Of a DNA stretch of 15,172 nucleotides, positions 6,254 through 14,560 are shown piece by piece. The notes under the pieces are model-generated. The model worked only from the letters and a program-made list of their open reading frames with translations, did no database searches and had not been told where the DNA came from. Numbering within the stretch: position 1 is the stretch's first letter; every line of letters begins with the position of its first letter. Both the position numbers and the translations under genes were made by a program. Source of the DNA: Desulfobacterales bacterium (GTDB lineage Bacteria; Desulfobacterota; Desulfobacteria; Desulfobacterales; Desulfobacteraceae); assembly GCA_022361535.1 (NCBI GenBank), contig JAKSAU010000186.1, positions 1 to 15,172 on the forward strand, given 5' to 3'.

Positions 6254-6958
6254 ATGATAATAAAAGGGCAGCATCAAACAATGAAACCTCGGTTGAACGT
6301 TTTATCATTACGTGAACAGGTATATGAATACCTCAGAAACGAGATGATCACAGGGGGATTGGTTCCCGGCTCAACCATAAACCTGAATAGGATTGCAGAG
6401 CAACTGGGTATCAGTAAAACTCCACTGAGGGATGCACTGATTCACCTGGAACTTGAAGGTTTTGTAACTATTTTGCCCCGGCGAGGGGTGATGGTAAATG
6501 CCTTGTCCCTTGAAGATGTCAAACACGCCTATGACAGTATTGGCATCATTGAAGCTGCCATTGTTCTGGACTGCTTTGAAAAGATCAAAGCGTCCCATAT
6601 CTCCCGCCTGGAACGCCTTAATGACCAGATGAGAAAAGATATCAAAAACGACAATTTCTCCAATCTGTTTAAAACCAACCTGGCCTTCCATGATGTGGTA
6701 AACAACCTGTCCGACAACCCCCTTTTGGAAAAGTTTATCTTCCCTATCAAGCACAGGCTCTATGATTTTCAGGGACAAAGCTATATTCCGGAGTGGGAAT
6801 TGAGAAATTGCGACGAGCATGACCAGTATATTGCCTACCTCAAACAAGGCGAGCCGACGCAGGCCGCCCAAGTGCTCAAAGATGTCCACTGGTCTTACGA
6901 GGTTCAGGAATCATTTATCAAACAATTTTACGCCATGTCGGAAAACGGAGAAGATTAA
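6254..6958 (+). CDS. GntR-family transcriptional regulator, FadR/FCD subfamily
   Basis: A 234-aa regulator. The N-terminal winged helix spans about residues 17-80 (SLREQVYEYLRNEMITGGL, then INLNRIAEQLGISKTPLRDAL, then LELEGFVTILPRRGVMV). It is followed by an all-helical FCD effector domain (about 90-220) with histidines in AFHDVV, DEHDQY and DVHW at the places where FCD domains bind a metal and carboxylate ligands. It probably senses an organic acid and controls the divergent AEC permease, itself and perhaps ackA, which lies 92 nt downstream on the same strand. ATG 6254 has only a weak AAGAG upstream. ATG 6281 (nine codons later) has AAAAGGG 12 nt before it and fits the predicted transcript start better, so the true protein may be 225 aa. 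Confidence 0.88.
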   Translation: MIIKGQHQTMKPRLNVLSLREQVYEYLRNEMITGGLVPGSTINLNRIAEQLGISKTPLRDALIHLELEGFVTILPRRGVMVNALSLEDVKHAYDSIGIIEAAIVLDCFEKIKASHISRLERLNDQMRKDIKNDNFSNLFKTNLAFHDVVNNLSDNPLLEKFIFPIKHRLYDFQGQSYIPEWELRNCDEHDQYIAYLKQGEPTQAAQVLKDVHWSYEVQESFIKQFYAMSENGED

Positions 6959-7050
6959 GCCACCGGATTCTGTCCGGCACAACGTAATTCCCAAAATTAG
7001 GACAACACCCGAATTGGGATAAAAACCCAAACAAGCATTTAGGAAAATTC

Positions 7051-8229
7051 ATGAATATTTTGATCATTAATACAGGGTCTTCGTCCCTTAAGTATCAACT
7101 GTTTAATATGGATGACGTCAAGGTACTCACCGGCGGGGTGGTTGAGCGCATCGGCGAATCAGAAGGTATCTTAACCCATAAAACATATGAAAACGGGGAT
7201 GCTCAAAAACAAAAAATAAAACAACCCATCCCGGATCATCAGGCTGCCATGCACATGGTGGCCAACTTGATCACCCAGGAAATTGATGCGGTTGGACACA
7301 GGGTGGTCCAGGGAGGTGAATCATTTAAATCAGCCACCTTGATCACCGAAGAAGTAAAAAAAGCCATTGAGGAAAACAATCCCTTGGCCCCGCTTCATAA
7401 CCCACCCAACCTTATCGGTATCAGTGTGGCAGAAGAACTTTTCCCGGGCAAACCCCAGATCGCTGTATTTGATACCAATTTTCACCAGACCATCCCGGAA
7501 AAAGCCTATCTGTATGCCCTGCCTTATGAATACTATACCGAGCACAGGGTCAGAAAATACGGATTTCATGGCACCTCCCATAAATATGTGGCAAATGAAG
7601 CGGCCCGGCTCATGGGTAAAGCCCCTGAAGAGGTCAACCTGATCACGTTGCATCTTGGTAACGGCTGCTCCATCTCTGCTGTTGAAAAAGGGAAATGCAA
7701 GGATACGTCCATGGGGATGACTCCGCTTGCAGGCGTTATGATGGGTACACGCTGCGGTGATTTGGACCCGGCTTTGTTCGGGTATCTTATGACCAATACC
7801 GGTCTGACCCAAACGGAAATGGATGAGGTGCTCAACAAAAAAAGCGGACTCAAAGGTATCTGCGGGTACAATGATTTAAGAGATATTCATGACCAGGCAG
7901 CCAAGGGCGACAAAAACGCAGCCCTGGCTGTGGACATGTTTGCCTACCAGATCAAAAAATATATCGGTGCCTATGCAGCGGTTCTGGGGCGTGTTGATGC
8001 GCTGGTATTTACTGCCGGTGTAGGGGAAAATGACGAAATCGTGAGAGCAAAGGCCCTTGAAGGACTGGATTTCTTAGGCGTTGAGATTGATAAAGCGGTC
8101 AATGATGTCAGGAACCCGGAACCCCACACCATCCATACCCCGGAAAGCCGGGTTCAGGTTTGGGTCGTACCAACGGACGAAGAACGCCAGATTGCGGTTG
8201 AGACCCAGGAAGTCCTGAACAAAGCATAA
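7051..8229 (+). CDS. ackA: Acetate kinase
   Basis: Cytoplasmic acetate kinase, acetate + ATP <-> acetyl phosphate + ADP, 392 aa, the usual length. The N-terminal signature NTGSSSLKYQ begins at N7. Residues aligning with the catalytic set of the Methanosarcina enzyme are all present at a constant offset: R84 (GHRVVQGG), D141 (VFDTNFHQT), H173 (KYGFHGTSHKYV), R234 (MGTRCGDLDP) and E377 (VPTDEERQIA). The nucleotide-binding HLGNGCSI and FTAGVGEND loops are intact. AGGA sits 7-8 nt before ATG 7051. The gene normally works with phosphotransacetylase, but no pta gene is next to it. The GntR gene upstream may be co-transcribed. In a sulfate reducer the enzyme could work toward acetate activation or ATP formation. 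Confidence 0.97.
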   Translation: MNILIINTGSSSLKYQLFNMDDVKVLTGGVVERIGESEGILTHKTYENGDAQKQKIKQPIPDHQAAMHMVANLITQEIDAVGHRVVQGGESFKSATLITEEVKKAIEENNPLAPLHNPPNLIGISVAEELFPGKPQIAVFDTNFHQTIPEKAYLYALPYEYYTEHRVRKYGFHGTSHKYVANEAARLMGKAPEEVNLITLHLGNGCSISAVEKGKCKDTSMGMTPLAGVMMGTRCGDLDPALFGYLMTNTGLTQTEMDEVLNKKSGLKGICGYNDLRDIHDQAAKGDKNAALAVDMFAYQIKKYIGAYAAVLGRVDALVFTAGVGENDEIVRAKALEGLDFLGVEIDKAVNDVRNPEPHTIHTPESRVQVWVVPTDEERQIAVETQEVLNKA

Positions 8230-8266
8230 AATAAACTTTATTTCATTTTTCTATTTAAAAAGATGA

Positions 8267-8300
8267 GGGCCGGATTTAGTAAATCCGGCTCTTTTTTTTT
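8267..8300 (+). terminator. Intrinsic terminator of ackA
   Basis: GCCGGATTT (8269-8277) pairs with AAATCCGGC (8281-8289) around a 3-nt AGT loop, extended by a G-U and a G-C pair at the base, and is followed by nine T residues (8292-8300). It starts 38 nt after the ackA stop. The end of the T-run forms part of the stop codon of the convergent hydrolase gene (8299-8301). On the opposite strand the same hairpin has a short T5 run further out, so weak bidirectional use is possible. Confidence 0.92.
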
Positions 8301-9060
8301 AAAGGGCCATTAGATCCTCTGCCGCAATAATCCTGCCGTCAAACGTTTTCCTTGCCTGGGCGACCACATCCACGGCATCGCACTGCGGATACAAGTGGGT
8401 CAGGACCAGTTGCTTTACTCCGGCATTTTGGGCGATCTCTCCTGCCAAAGATGGTGTCAAATGGCCGGGAACCTTTTGCCCGTCCGGCATGGCTGATTCA
8501 CAGATCAGAATATCGGCTTTTTTTGCAAGGTCAGGCAATAGATTCGGCACATCCGTATCGCCTGAGTAAACCAATGAAAAGCCTGAGGCCTCATCGAACC
8601 GGTATGCCATACTTTCCGGCTTGTGAGTCATCGGAGTATAACACAATGTTAATCCGACAAGGTCCATCTGACCTGTACCGGCCAATTCAATGCATTCAAA
8701 CAAGCCCTGTGGCATTTCAATAGTATGGTTAAATGCTGCATCCAGTTTGTCGAACCAAGACTTGAGTCCTGGGCCACCAATCAGCTTGAGTGGCTTTTGG
8801 CGATCCATTTGCGGGTATTTTGCAGCAAAGAGTATGGGGGCTAAGTCCGCACAATGATCCAGATGAAAATGGCTTAAACAGATCGCATCGATGTCATCGG
8901 GATTTACACCCAGCCTCATCACCTGCCCTAAGATCCCGGGGCCTGCATCCAAAAGAATCACACGCGCCTTGTACCGAACCAATGCCGAGCAGGGAAACCG
9001 ATCCAGTCTTGGTACACAGGTGCCGGATCCCAGAACATGGACCTTCATTTTATTGTTCAT
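8299..9060 (-). CDS. Metallo-beta-lactamase-fold hydrolase (RNase Z-like group)
   Basis: A soluble 253-aa metallohydrolase. The metal-binding motif SHFHLDH gives H64, H66, D68 and H69; further ligands are H146 (THKPES), D168 (YSGDTD) and H222 (LTHLYP), with the RNase Z-like H200 (PGHLTP). The N-terminus MKVHVLGSGTCVP and the overall order match the RNase Z/ElaC superfamily, but the protein is shorter than RNase Z (about 300 aa or more) and I see no clear Gly-Pro-rich flexible arm for tRNA binding. A phosphodiesterase or another esterase is therefore as likely as tRNA processing. ATG at 9060 is chosen because AGGA lies 8 nt upstream; the frame stays open 13 codons further, to 9099, without a ribosome binding site. 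It faces a small membrane protein gene across about 100 bp. Confidence 0.85.
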   Translation of the reverse strand: MNNKMKVHVLGSGTCVPRLDRFPCSALVRYKARVILLDAGPGILGQVMRLGVNPDDIDAICLSHFHLDHCADLAPILFAAKYPQMDRQKPLKLIGGPGLKSWFDKLDAAFNHTIEMPQGLFECIELAGTGQMDLVGLTLCYTPMTHKPESMAYRFDEASGFSLVYSGDTDVPNLLPDLAKKADILICESAMPDGQKVPGHLTPSLAGEIAQNAGVKQLVLTHLYPQCDAVDVVAQARKTFDGRIIAAEDLMAL

Positions 9061-9158
9061 CTGTCTTTTCCTGTGTTTTTTAATCCGCATTGAAACCATT
9101 CTTGTTTTCTGATACCCATAGTCAATTCTTAACTTTGGCTTATGAAGGAATATATCAG

Positions 9159-9716
9159 ATGTTCTATCTTCTTGAAGCTGTGCCCCTTACCATATTTCTA
9201 TCTTATATCAGACAAATCGATCCAAGTGTACCTACGGCCTGGAAAGGTCCTTTTTTGCTCAGCGGGTTATTGGCCATTGCAATTATCATTTTTTTGTCAT
9301 TTAAAAAACATTTGCTCAACCGTATTTTTTTAGGGGTTAACCTATATCTGATTACAGGGGGACTTGCATTTATTACGGGCCAATTCTGGTTGAATCAATT
9401 GTATGGCCAATTACAGGCTTCTGGAATGCTGATCTGGGTTCTTGTTACAGGAGTATTTTCATTGGCTTTAAGCCCGGCCGGTTTTATCGGGACCCTCCCT
9501 CCTTACAGAAATTTAAAACAGATTAGAATCTATTCACTTTATCTGCTTGGGGTGACTTTAGCTGCCATTATACTGTCTTTCTACTTTAGGGGAAATCATC
9601 TGCTTTCCGGAACCATTCCTTTTATCATCTTGTTTGTTGTCCAAAGTGGTTTACGGGGAAAATGCACACACACCGAAGAAAACTCGGATGGGGAAAGCAC
9701 CAATAGCCGAATGTAA
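9159..9716 (+). CDS. Unrecognised small integral membrane protein
   Basis: I do not recognise a family. The 185-aa protein has five or so hydrophobic segments: the N-terminus (FYLLEAVPLTIFLSYI), then GPFLLSGLLAIAIIIFLSF, a segment around LGVNLYLITGGLAFITGQF, MLIWVLVTGVFSLAL and LYLLGVTLAAIILSFYF, with a final HLLSGTIPFIILFVV. It ends in a short polar tail rich in Glu, Ser and Thr. Loops contain few charged residues and no known motif. ATG 9159 is preceded by AAGGA (9145-9149) at 9 nt. The same frame reaches back to a TTG at 9090, but that start has no ribosome binding site and would run into the upstream region of the hydrolase gene. The stop is 3 bp from the stop of the convergent M24 gene. 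Confidence 0.7.
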   Translation: MFYLLEAVPLTIFLSYIRQIDPSVPTAWKGPFLLSGLLAIAIIIFLSFKKHLLNRIFLGVNLYLITGGLAFITGQFWLNQLYGQLQASGMLIWVLVTGVFSLALSPAGFIGTLPPYRNLKQIRIYSLYLLGVTLAAIILSFYFRGNHLLSGTIPFIILFVVQSGLRGKCTHTEENSDGESTNSRM

Positions 9717-9719
9717 CTA

Positions 9720-10928
9720 TTATAATCTGAATACGGTATTAGGCGTTTGACTTAAAAAACGGCTTCCCTTTTCTGTCACCTGGACGACACTTTCAACTCC
9801 TGTGGCAAATTTATCTTTAAAAATGAATTTGGGCTCCACCGCAAAGACCATACCGGGCGTCAGTTCTCCTATCCCGTCTTTTGATAGTATGGGATACTCC
9901 ACAAGCTCCACACCGACACCATGCCCTATAAATTTGGACTTGGCTTTTGGTAAACCAAGAAACTGATCTGAGTGACCCATTTTACCAGCCAGGGTCACAG
10001 CAGACTGGTATATATTTTTAATGGGTGTCCCGGGTGTCATCGCCTCTTTGATCCGGCTTAATATCTCAATGGATGCCTGGCTGGTCTCTTCGGCTAAACT
10101 GTCCATTTTACCAACCACAAACATTCGTGACTCATCTATGTGGTATCCCCCGGCCATGGTAGCAAAATCTACGAGAACAGGTTCGTTTTCCCGGATCTTT
10201 TTGGGTCCTGCGCCAAACGGATAGGCTGTGCATACGCCTGAACCGCATACCGGAGAATCAAGTGCTCCGGGCAGCCCTCCTGTTTCACCGCTCATCATAT
10301 GAAAAGAAAACCCTTCTGACCTGTAGTGGCGCATCTGAATGCGTCCGGAGTGCCCTAATGTACGTGCATACGCCTCAATTTGACCGGCAAAATCCGTTTC
10401 CCGGACTCCTGGTGTTAGATGGGTGGAGATAAACTCAAACACCTGATTGGAGATACCCGCAACCTCCTCCATTTTACTGATTTCATATTCTGACTTTACG
10501 GCCCTGCAGGCAGAAACCAAAGGGGTTGCATCAAGGAATTCTGTTCCAAAAAACAAGGACTGATAAAACTTGAAATCCTTTACCGGCACAAGATCAAAAG
10601 CAATGGCCAATTTTTTTCCAAACTTACCGTGGCTGTCCTTGATAATCTGTGGGATTTCAGTTACCGAACGGACCGGAACAATGTTGGTCAAAGGACTCTC
10701 TGTAACAGCCCTTGGCAGATAGCGTTTCACGAATAAAAGGGGTTCATGGTCAAGCGCTACATAAAGCCAGGCATCCTGGGCAGTGCCGCTGAAATAATAA
10801 TAATCCGGTCTGTGGGTTAAGAAGACCCCGTCTATTCCAGCTTGAGCCATTTGGACTTTAAGCGTTGAAATTCTATTGTTTACTTCAGTTTCAGGGGTCA
10901 AATCCATTGGTAAAAGTGAGTCGAGCAT
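9720..10928 (-). CDS. M24-family metallopeptidase (Xaa-Pro peptidase / creatinase fold)
   Basis: A cytoplasmic hydrolase of 402 aa with the typical two-domain layout: a creatinase-type N-terminal domain (about 15-145) and a pita-bread catalytic domain (about 150-390). All five dinuclear-metal ligands are in place: D254 (LVDFATMAGGYHIDESR), D265 in the same motif, H336 (GHGVGVE), E365 (AVEPKF) and E379 (GVESVVQVT). Family members cleave X-Pro dipeptides or related amide bonds; creatinase and ectoine hydrolase share the fold, so the substrate is open. GGAAAAGAT precedes ATG 10928. The gene starts 20 nt after the histidine kinase gene ends and is the last gene of the minus-strand operon, which suggests its substrate or product is linked to the signal sensed by that kinase. 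Confidence 0.88.
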   Translation of the reverse strand: MLDSLLPMDLTPETEVNNRISTLKVQMAQAGIDGVFLTHRPDYYYFSGTAQDAWLYVALDHEPLLFVKRYLPRAVTESPLTNIVPVRSVTEIPQIIKDSHGKFGKKLAIAFDLVPVKDFKFYQSLFFGTEFLDATPLVSACRAVKSEYEISKMEEVAGISNQVFEFISTHLTPGVRETDFAGQIEAYARTLGHSGRIQMRHYRSEGFSFHMMSGETGGLPGALDSPVCGSGVCTAYPFGAGPKKIRENEPVLVDFATMAGGYHIDESRMFVVGKMDSLAEETSQASIEILSRIKEAMTPGTPIKNIYQSAVTLAGKMGHSDQFLGLPKAKSKFIGHGVGVELVEYPILSKDGIGELTPGMVFAVEPKFIFKDKFATGVESVVQVTEKGSRFLSQTPNTVFRL

Positions 10929-10948
10929 ATCTTTTCCGTCACATATTT

Positions 10949-13441
10949 TTAGTGGTGTTGAAGCCAGTCATTGACTTTTTCTGCATAGTCCAAGTTCTCA
11001 AAAGGTTTGGACAAGTGATCCATAAAGGGATCGGACGCTTTGAGGGCCTCCATTGATTCTAAAAAGCGTATATTCCCAGATATGAAAAGGACGGGCAACT
11101 CTTTTTTCGCCTCCCTGATATGATTGTAAATATCAAGGCCATTAATCTTTCCGGGCAGTATATAGTCCAAGCTGACCAGATCGAATTCCTCTTTATCCAG
11201 AACTTCAATAGCTGAATTGCCGTCCCTGGCAACTTCAACCTGGTGAAAAAGCGGATCACTGGTCAAAATCTTAACAAGGACCATTGCAATGGCATCTTCA
11301 TCTTCCACCACAAGGATACGTTTACCTTGGATCAGCGGTTTTTCAAGCATGTCCTTCTTCTCTTCCGGAAACAGGGCTTTGGCTTTTATAGGCAGGGTAA
11401 TGGTAAACCGGCTGCCCTTGTCCACCTCGCTGACAAATTCAATAGTCCCTTTGTGTTTATCAACATATTTTTTCACATTGGACAAGCCGTACCCGGTTCC
11501 CTTTACTTCGTCCGCATATGCACGGACCACATCCCGGCTGCCCTTAAGGCTAAATGACGGTGAATATACCTCTTTGGCATATGCTTCCGGGATCCCGCAG
11601 CCATTATCCTGAATTGTGATACTCAGTGTATTGTTGTGTGACCGGGTGGTAAGGCCGAGCACTGGATTCTTTGTTTTCCCCATGGCATGGACGGAATTTT
11701 GAACCAGGTTAACCAGTGCATGCTCAATCATTCCCGGATCAGCCAGCAGTTCAGGAGGATCTGGTTCATACTTCTTAATCACTGTGATATCTTTGAGTTC
11801 TTTTTTCAGAAGGTTAACCACCAAATCCATTTTTTCATTGATATTGAAATACTCTTCTTTGATTTCCTGATCTTTGGCAAAGGCGACAAGGTTCTGTGTT
11901 AAAATTTTGCCCCGCTTGGACTGTTCAAGTACAATTTCAAGAGTTTCCCTGATTTCAGGATCTTCGCAGTCCAAAAGGGTGAGTTCTGCGTTCCCCATGA
12001 TTGCCCCAAGAATGTTATTAAAGTCATGGGCCATTTTCCCTGCCACCTGACCAACCAAAACAAACTTTTCCTGCTCCGCAGCCAGTATCGTCTCCTTTTC
12101 AGATTTCAAACGCTGGGTCATGTCGATAAAACAGGTTCTCACCCCGACACAGACACCGTTTTCATATATCAATCTTGGAATGGCCTTACCCCATACTCTT
12201 CTGCCATCCTTTCGCCGTGCACTGATTTCTATGGGCCCAGGATTCTCTTCTTTTTGTAGTATTTTGATTTGTTTGTACGCTCTTCCACGGTCATCTTCAT
12301 CAACCAGGTCCAATACCCGGACTCCGGCATCGATATCATCCTGGTCATAGCCGAAAAAGGACATTGCTTCTTTGTTGGCGTACCGAATTTTGAGATCTAA
12401 TCCATATTCGCCAATGGGTATGGGAAGGTGCTCAACCACCTCCCTTAGACGCTGTTCGCTGTCGCGTATTTCTGCCAGCCTGACCCCGATGATCAGTTTT
12501 TGGGTGGCGCTTCGCCAGATAAAAAAGATCCCAACACCCAGAAAGAGAACAAAGGCTGTCATTATAGCAAAAATCGCTTTTCCCGACATGGTATCGGTTC
12601 GTGTCAAACTGATGATAGAAAACGGTGTATTTGGAATCTTTGCCCCCAGGGCAATAACCCTTGTTGTTTTACCTTTGTTCCAACTTCCTTTGAAGACCCG
12701 AATTTCACCGTTCTCAAACCATTGGGGATCAATCTCCCCGTTTCCGGGCAAATCCAAAGATATATATTCAGGTAATCTTAAGGTCCCACTTCCTGGTGTC
12801 ATAAAATATACGCCGCCTGTTTCACTTGCCTGCCTGACCAGGTGTTGCTCAACCGTTTCAAAACTCAAAAAGGAAACAAGCTGGCCTGTATACTCTTTCT
12901 TAAAATAAAACGGCAAAGACACGGCTATATCAAGACCGTCTCCAAGGACTTCTCGTGATTTTTCTCCAATACCTGTCAGATGGGTGCAAAAATCAGGCAG
13001 GGAATTTTGGGCACCCTGGGTGGTGTCTATGAGTATTTCCCCCTGGGCAGATATAAAAACCACTCGTTTGTAAATAGGCTCTTGTCCAACCGTTTTAAAT
13101 ACCAACAGGGAATAAAACTTTTTCGCCGCCAGAAAAAGGCTCGACTTTAGCCCATATTTCATGGACATGCCAAGGGCCATATTCTCAAAATAAGCGTTCA
13201 GTTCGCGGGATTCACTTAAATTTTCCAGGTCGGAAAACCGTTCTGAAAAAAAATAATCCACTGCCGTGGACCGCTTTTCCAGGTTCTGTTGTAAATCATC
13301 CACCCGTTTTTGTTCTATTTCCTGATGCGAAATAAACTGACCTGTGAGCATAAATCCAATGAATAATGCCAGCCCGCAGCAAAAAATCAATGCAGCAAGG
13401 TTTTTGACCTCAAGCAGCCGGATGGTGTCGGTCGCTCTCAT
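10949..13441 (-). CDS. Membrane-bound hybrid histidine kinase (sensor-PAS-HisKA-HATPase-receiver)
   Basis: An 830-aa sensor kinase. TM1 lies at about 14-35 and TM2 at about 289-309; they enclose a roughly 250-residue periplasmic domain of likely double-Cache type (pieces such as FISAQGEILIDT and a second alpha/beta part). A PAS domain follows (about 330-445, with FFGYDQDDI and ARRKDGRRVWG). The dimerisation domain contains phospho-acceptor H472 in KMAHDFNNILGAIMGNAEL. The ATPase domain has the N box LVNLVQNSVHAM (N582), G1 QDNGCGIP and G2 KGTGYGLSNVKKYV. The C-terminal receiver (about 707-828) has acidic E713/D714, phospho-acceptor D759 in SLDYILPG and K812 in LSKPF. The start overlaps the stop of the upstream binding-protein gene by ATGA, so translation is coupled. 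The binding protein may present a ligand to the sensor domain. Confidence 0.93.
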   Translation of the reverse strand: MRATDTIRLLEVKNLAALIFCCGLALFIGFMLTGQFISHQEIEQKRVDDLQQNLEKRSTAVDYFFSERFSDLENLSESRELNAYFENMALGMSMKYGLKSSLFLAAKKFYSLLVFKTVGQEPIYKRVVFISAQGEILIDTTQGAQNSLPDFCTHLTGIGEKSREVLGDGLDIAVSLPFYFKKEYTGQLVSFLSFETVEQHLVRQASETGGVYFMTPGSGTLRLPEYISLDLPGNGEIDPQWFENGEIRVFKGSWNKGKTTRVIALGAKIPNTPFSIISLTRTDTMSGKAIFAIMTAFVLFLGVGIFFIWRSATQKLIIGVRLAEIRDSEQRLREVVEHLPIPIGEYGLDLKIRYANKEAMSFFGYDQDDIDAGVRVLDLVDEDDRGRAYKQIKILQKEENPGPIEISARRKDGRRVWGKAIPRLIYENGVCVGVRTCFIDMTQRLKSEKETILAAEQEKFVLVGQVAGKMAHDFNNILGAIMGNAELTLLDCEDPEIRETLEIVLEQSKRGKILTQNLVAFAKDQEIKEEYFNINEKMDLVVNLLKKELKDITVIKKYEPDPPELLADPGMIEHALVNLVQNSVHAMGKTKNPVLGLTTRSHNNTLSITIQDNGCGIPEAYAKEVYSPSFSLKGSRDVVRAYADEVKGTGYGLSNVKKYVDKHKGTIEFVSEVDKGSRFTITLPIKAKALFPEEKKDMLEKPLIQGKRILVVEDEDAIAMVLVKILTSDPLFHQVEVARDGNSAIEVLDKEEFDLVSLDYILPGKINGLDIYNHIREAKKELPVLFISGNIRFLESMEALKASDPFMDHLSKPFENLDYAEKVNDWLQHH

Positions 13442-14316
13442 TCATTCTCCCCTGAACTTGTTCCGGGATCTTTGGAGAAAAACTCAGGAAAATACCCGGG
13501 AAACACCGGGTAGTAGATTTCAACCAAGGACTGGTAAACACCACTTTCCCAGAGTTCTATAAAAAAACGATTAAAAGCGAGAGTCAACTCAGGACTGCTT
13601 CGCCTGAATGCTGCAGCCATTTTCTGCGGGCCTGAAACCGGGCCAATAATTTTTAGTTGGCCGGGCCACTTTTCAAGTGCAAGAAGTGCATCAGGGACAT
13701 CAAGCAGGGCTAGGCTGGCGTCATTGTTAACCAACGCAGGAGCAATCTCGTTGAGACGCCCCTTAAAATACCTTAACCGAGCCCCTGTTTTATCTAATCC
13801 GTATAAGGCTGGGTCAAGGCAGGTCTGGGCCAGACCCAGCACCTCTTTATCTTCAATTAGCCCCATAACCTGTTTAATATCCTGCTCAAGGCTATTTCCT
13901 GGAACAATTGGTGAGACGTCAGCATCAGCACGGGCTACAAGCCAGACCTGTGAGGGAAAAACCGGTATTGAAAAGCGCATATGATTTTTACGCCAGTCAA
14001 GTATGGTGATACCACTGGCCAAAATGTCGCCCTTTATAGGAACACTTGTTTTATCGTCAGTTTTCCTACCGGTCAAATCCCCGATCGAATCGGTCCAGGT
14101 GGTAGGGACAAATTGGTATGCTACACCAAGGGATTTTGCAAAACGCCGGATGATCTCCATGTCCAACCCATCTCCGCTGCCGGTGACAAAATTGGCATAG
14201 GGAATCCCAAGGTGACGCAGCACCCCCCTGGTTTGGACATCCTTAAGATCATTCCCCCAGGCAGTAGCACTTAAGAGGCCTATCATAAAGAAAACAGACC
14301 AAAAATATCTGGTCAT
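13438..14316 (-). CDS. Periplasmic solute-binding protein, family 3 (amino-acid type)
   Basis: A 292-aa exported protein. The signal peptide is MTRYFWSVFFMIGLLSATAWG with probable cleavage near residue 21. The mature part has the bacterial extracellular solute-binding family 3 pattern: DVQTRGVLRHLGIPYANFV, GDGLDMEIIRRFAKSLG, GDILASGITILDWRKNHMRF, then the second lobe and a C-terminal LAFNRFFIELWESGVY motif. I chose ATG 14316 because GAGAAGGA lies directly upstream and a clean signal peptide follows; the frame stays open 33 codons further (to 14415) without either. No permease or ATPase gene accompanies it; instead its stop codon overlaps the start of a hybrid histidine kinase gene. It therefore probably acts as a ligand sensor for that kinase rather than in transport. 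The ligand is unknown. Confidence 0.85.
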   Translation of the reverse strand: MTRYFWSVFFMIGLLSATAWGNDLKDVQTRGVLRHLGIPYANFVTGSGDGLDMEIIRRFAKSLGVAYQFVPTTWTDSIGDLTGRKTDDKTSVPIKGDILASGITILDWRKNHMRFSIPVFPSQVWLVARADADVSPIVPGNSLEQDIKQVMGLIEDKEVLGLAQTCLDPALYGLDKTGARLRYFKGRLNEIAPALVNNDASLALLDVPDALLALEKWPGQLKIIGPVSGPQKMAAAFRRSSPELTLAFNRFFIELWESGVYQSLVEIYYPVFPGYFPEFFSKDPGTSSGENE

Positions 14317-14363
14317 ACTGATCCTTCTCCATATAACTCTTTGATTGGAAGCATTGATCTTCA

Positions 14364-14394
14364 TAAATACGCATATCCCCTGTTGATCTGTCAA
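14364..14394 (-). promoter_or_regulatory. Possible promoter of the binding protein-kinase-M24 operon
   Basis: On the minus strand TTGACA (complement of 14389-14394) is a perfect -35 box. The best -10 match is TATTTA (complement of 14364-14369) at a long 19-bp spacing, so the call is weak. The box shares the longer string GCTTGACAG with the divergent promoter at 14452, which may mean the two are coordinated. Confidence 0.4.
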
Positions 14395-14451
14395 GCCAAG
14401 ATTGATACACACCACGTATCTATGGCGGGTGAATTCTGATCTATATTTTGC

Positions 14452-14479
14452 TTGACAGCAGTCTATACCAGACTATACT
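14452..14479 (+). promoter_or_regulatory. Promoter of the HD-GYP response regulator gene
   Basis: TTGACA (14452-14457) and TATACT (14474-14479) are separated by 16 bp. Within the spacer lies the inverted repeat AGTCT-N5-AGACT (14460-14474), and ATACTT-TT-AAGTAT (14475-14488) overlaps the -10 box. The transcript would carry a leader of about 75 nt. Confidence 0.72.
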
Positions 14480-14518
14480 TTTAAGTATCTTAATTTAATA
14501 AAATTGCTTCGACGATCT

Positions 14519-14549
14519 CGTTTTTTGAATCAACGTTTTTTTGCATCAA
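14519..14549 (+). repeat. Two tandem 15/16-bp direct repeats in the regulator leader
   Basis: CGTTTTTTGAATCAA (14519-14533) is followed immediately by CGTTTTTTTGCATCAA (14534-14549), ending 11 nt before the ATG. The units differ by one T and one base. They lie in the transcribed leader directly upstream of the ribosome binding site. Confidence 0.6.
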
Positions 14550-14560
14550 ACAGAGGATTC

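Noticed and set aside
14317..14415. N-terminal extension of the binding protein (start at 14415)
   Set aside because: The extension is not hydrophobic and would bury the signal peptide; the ATG at 14316 has a strong GAGAAGGA site and an immediate signal sequence.
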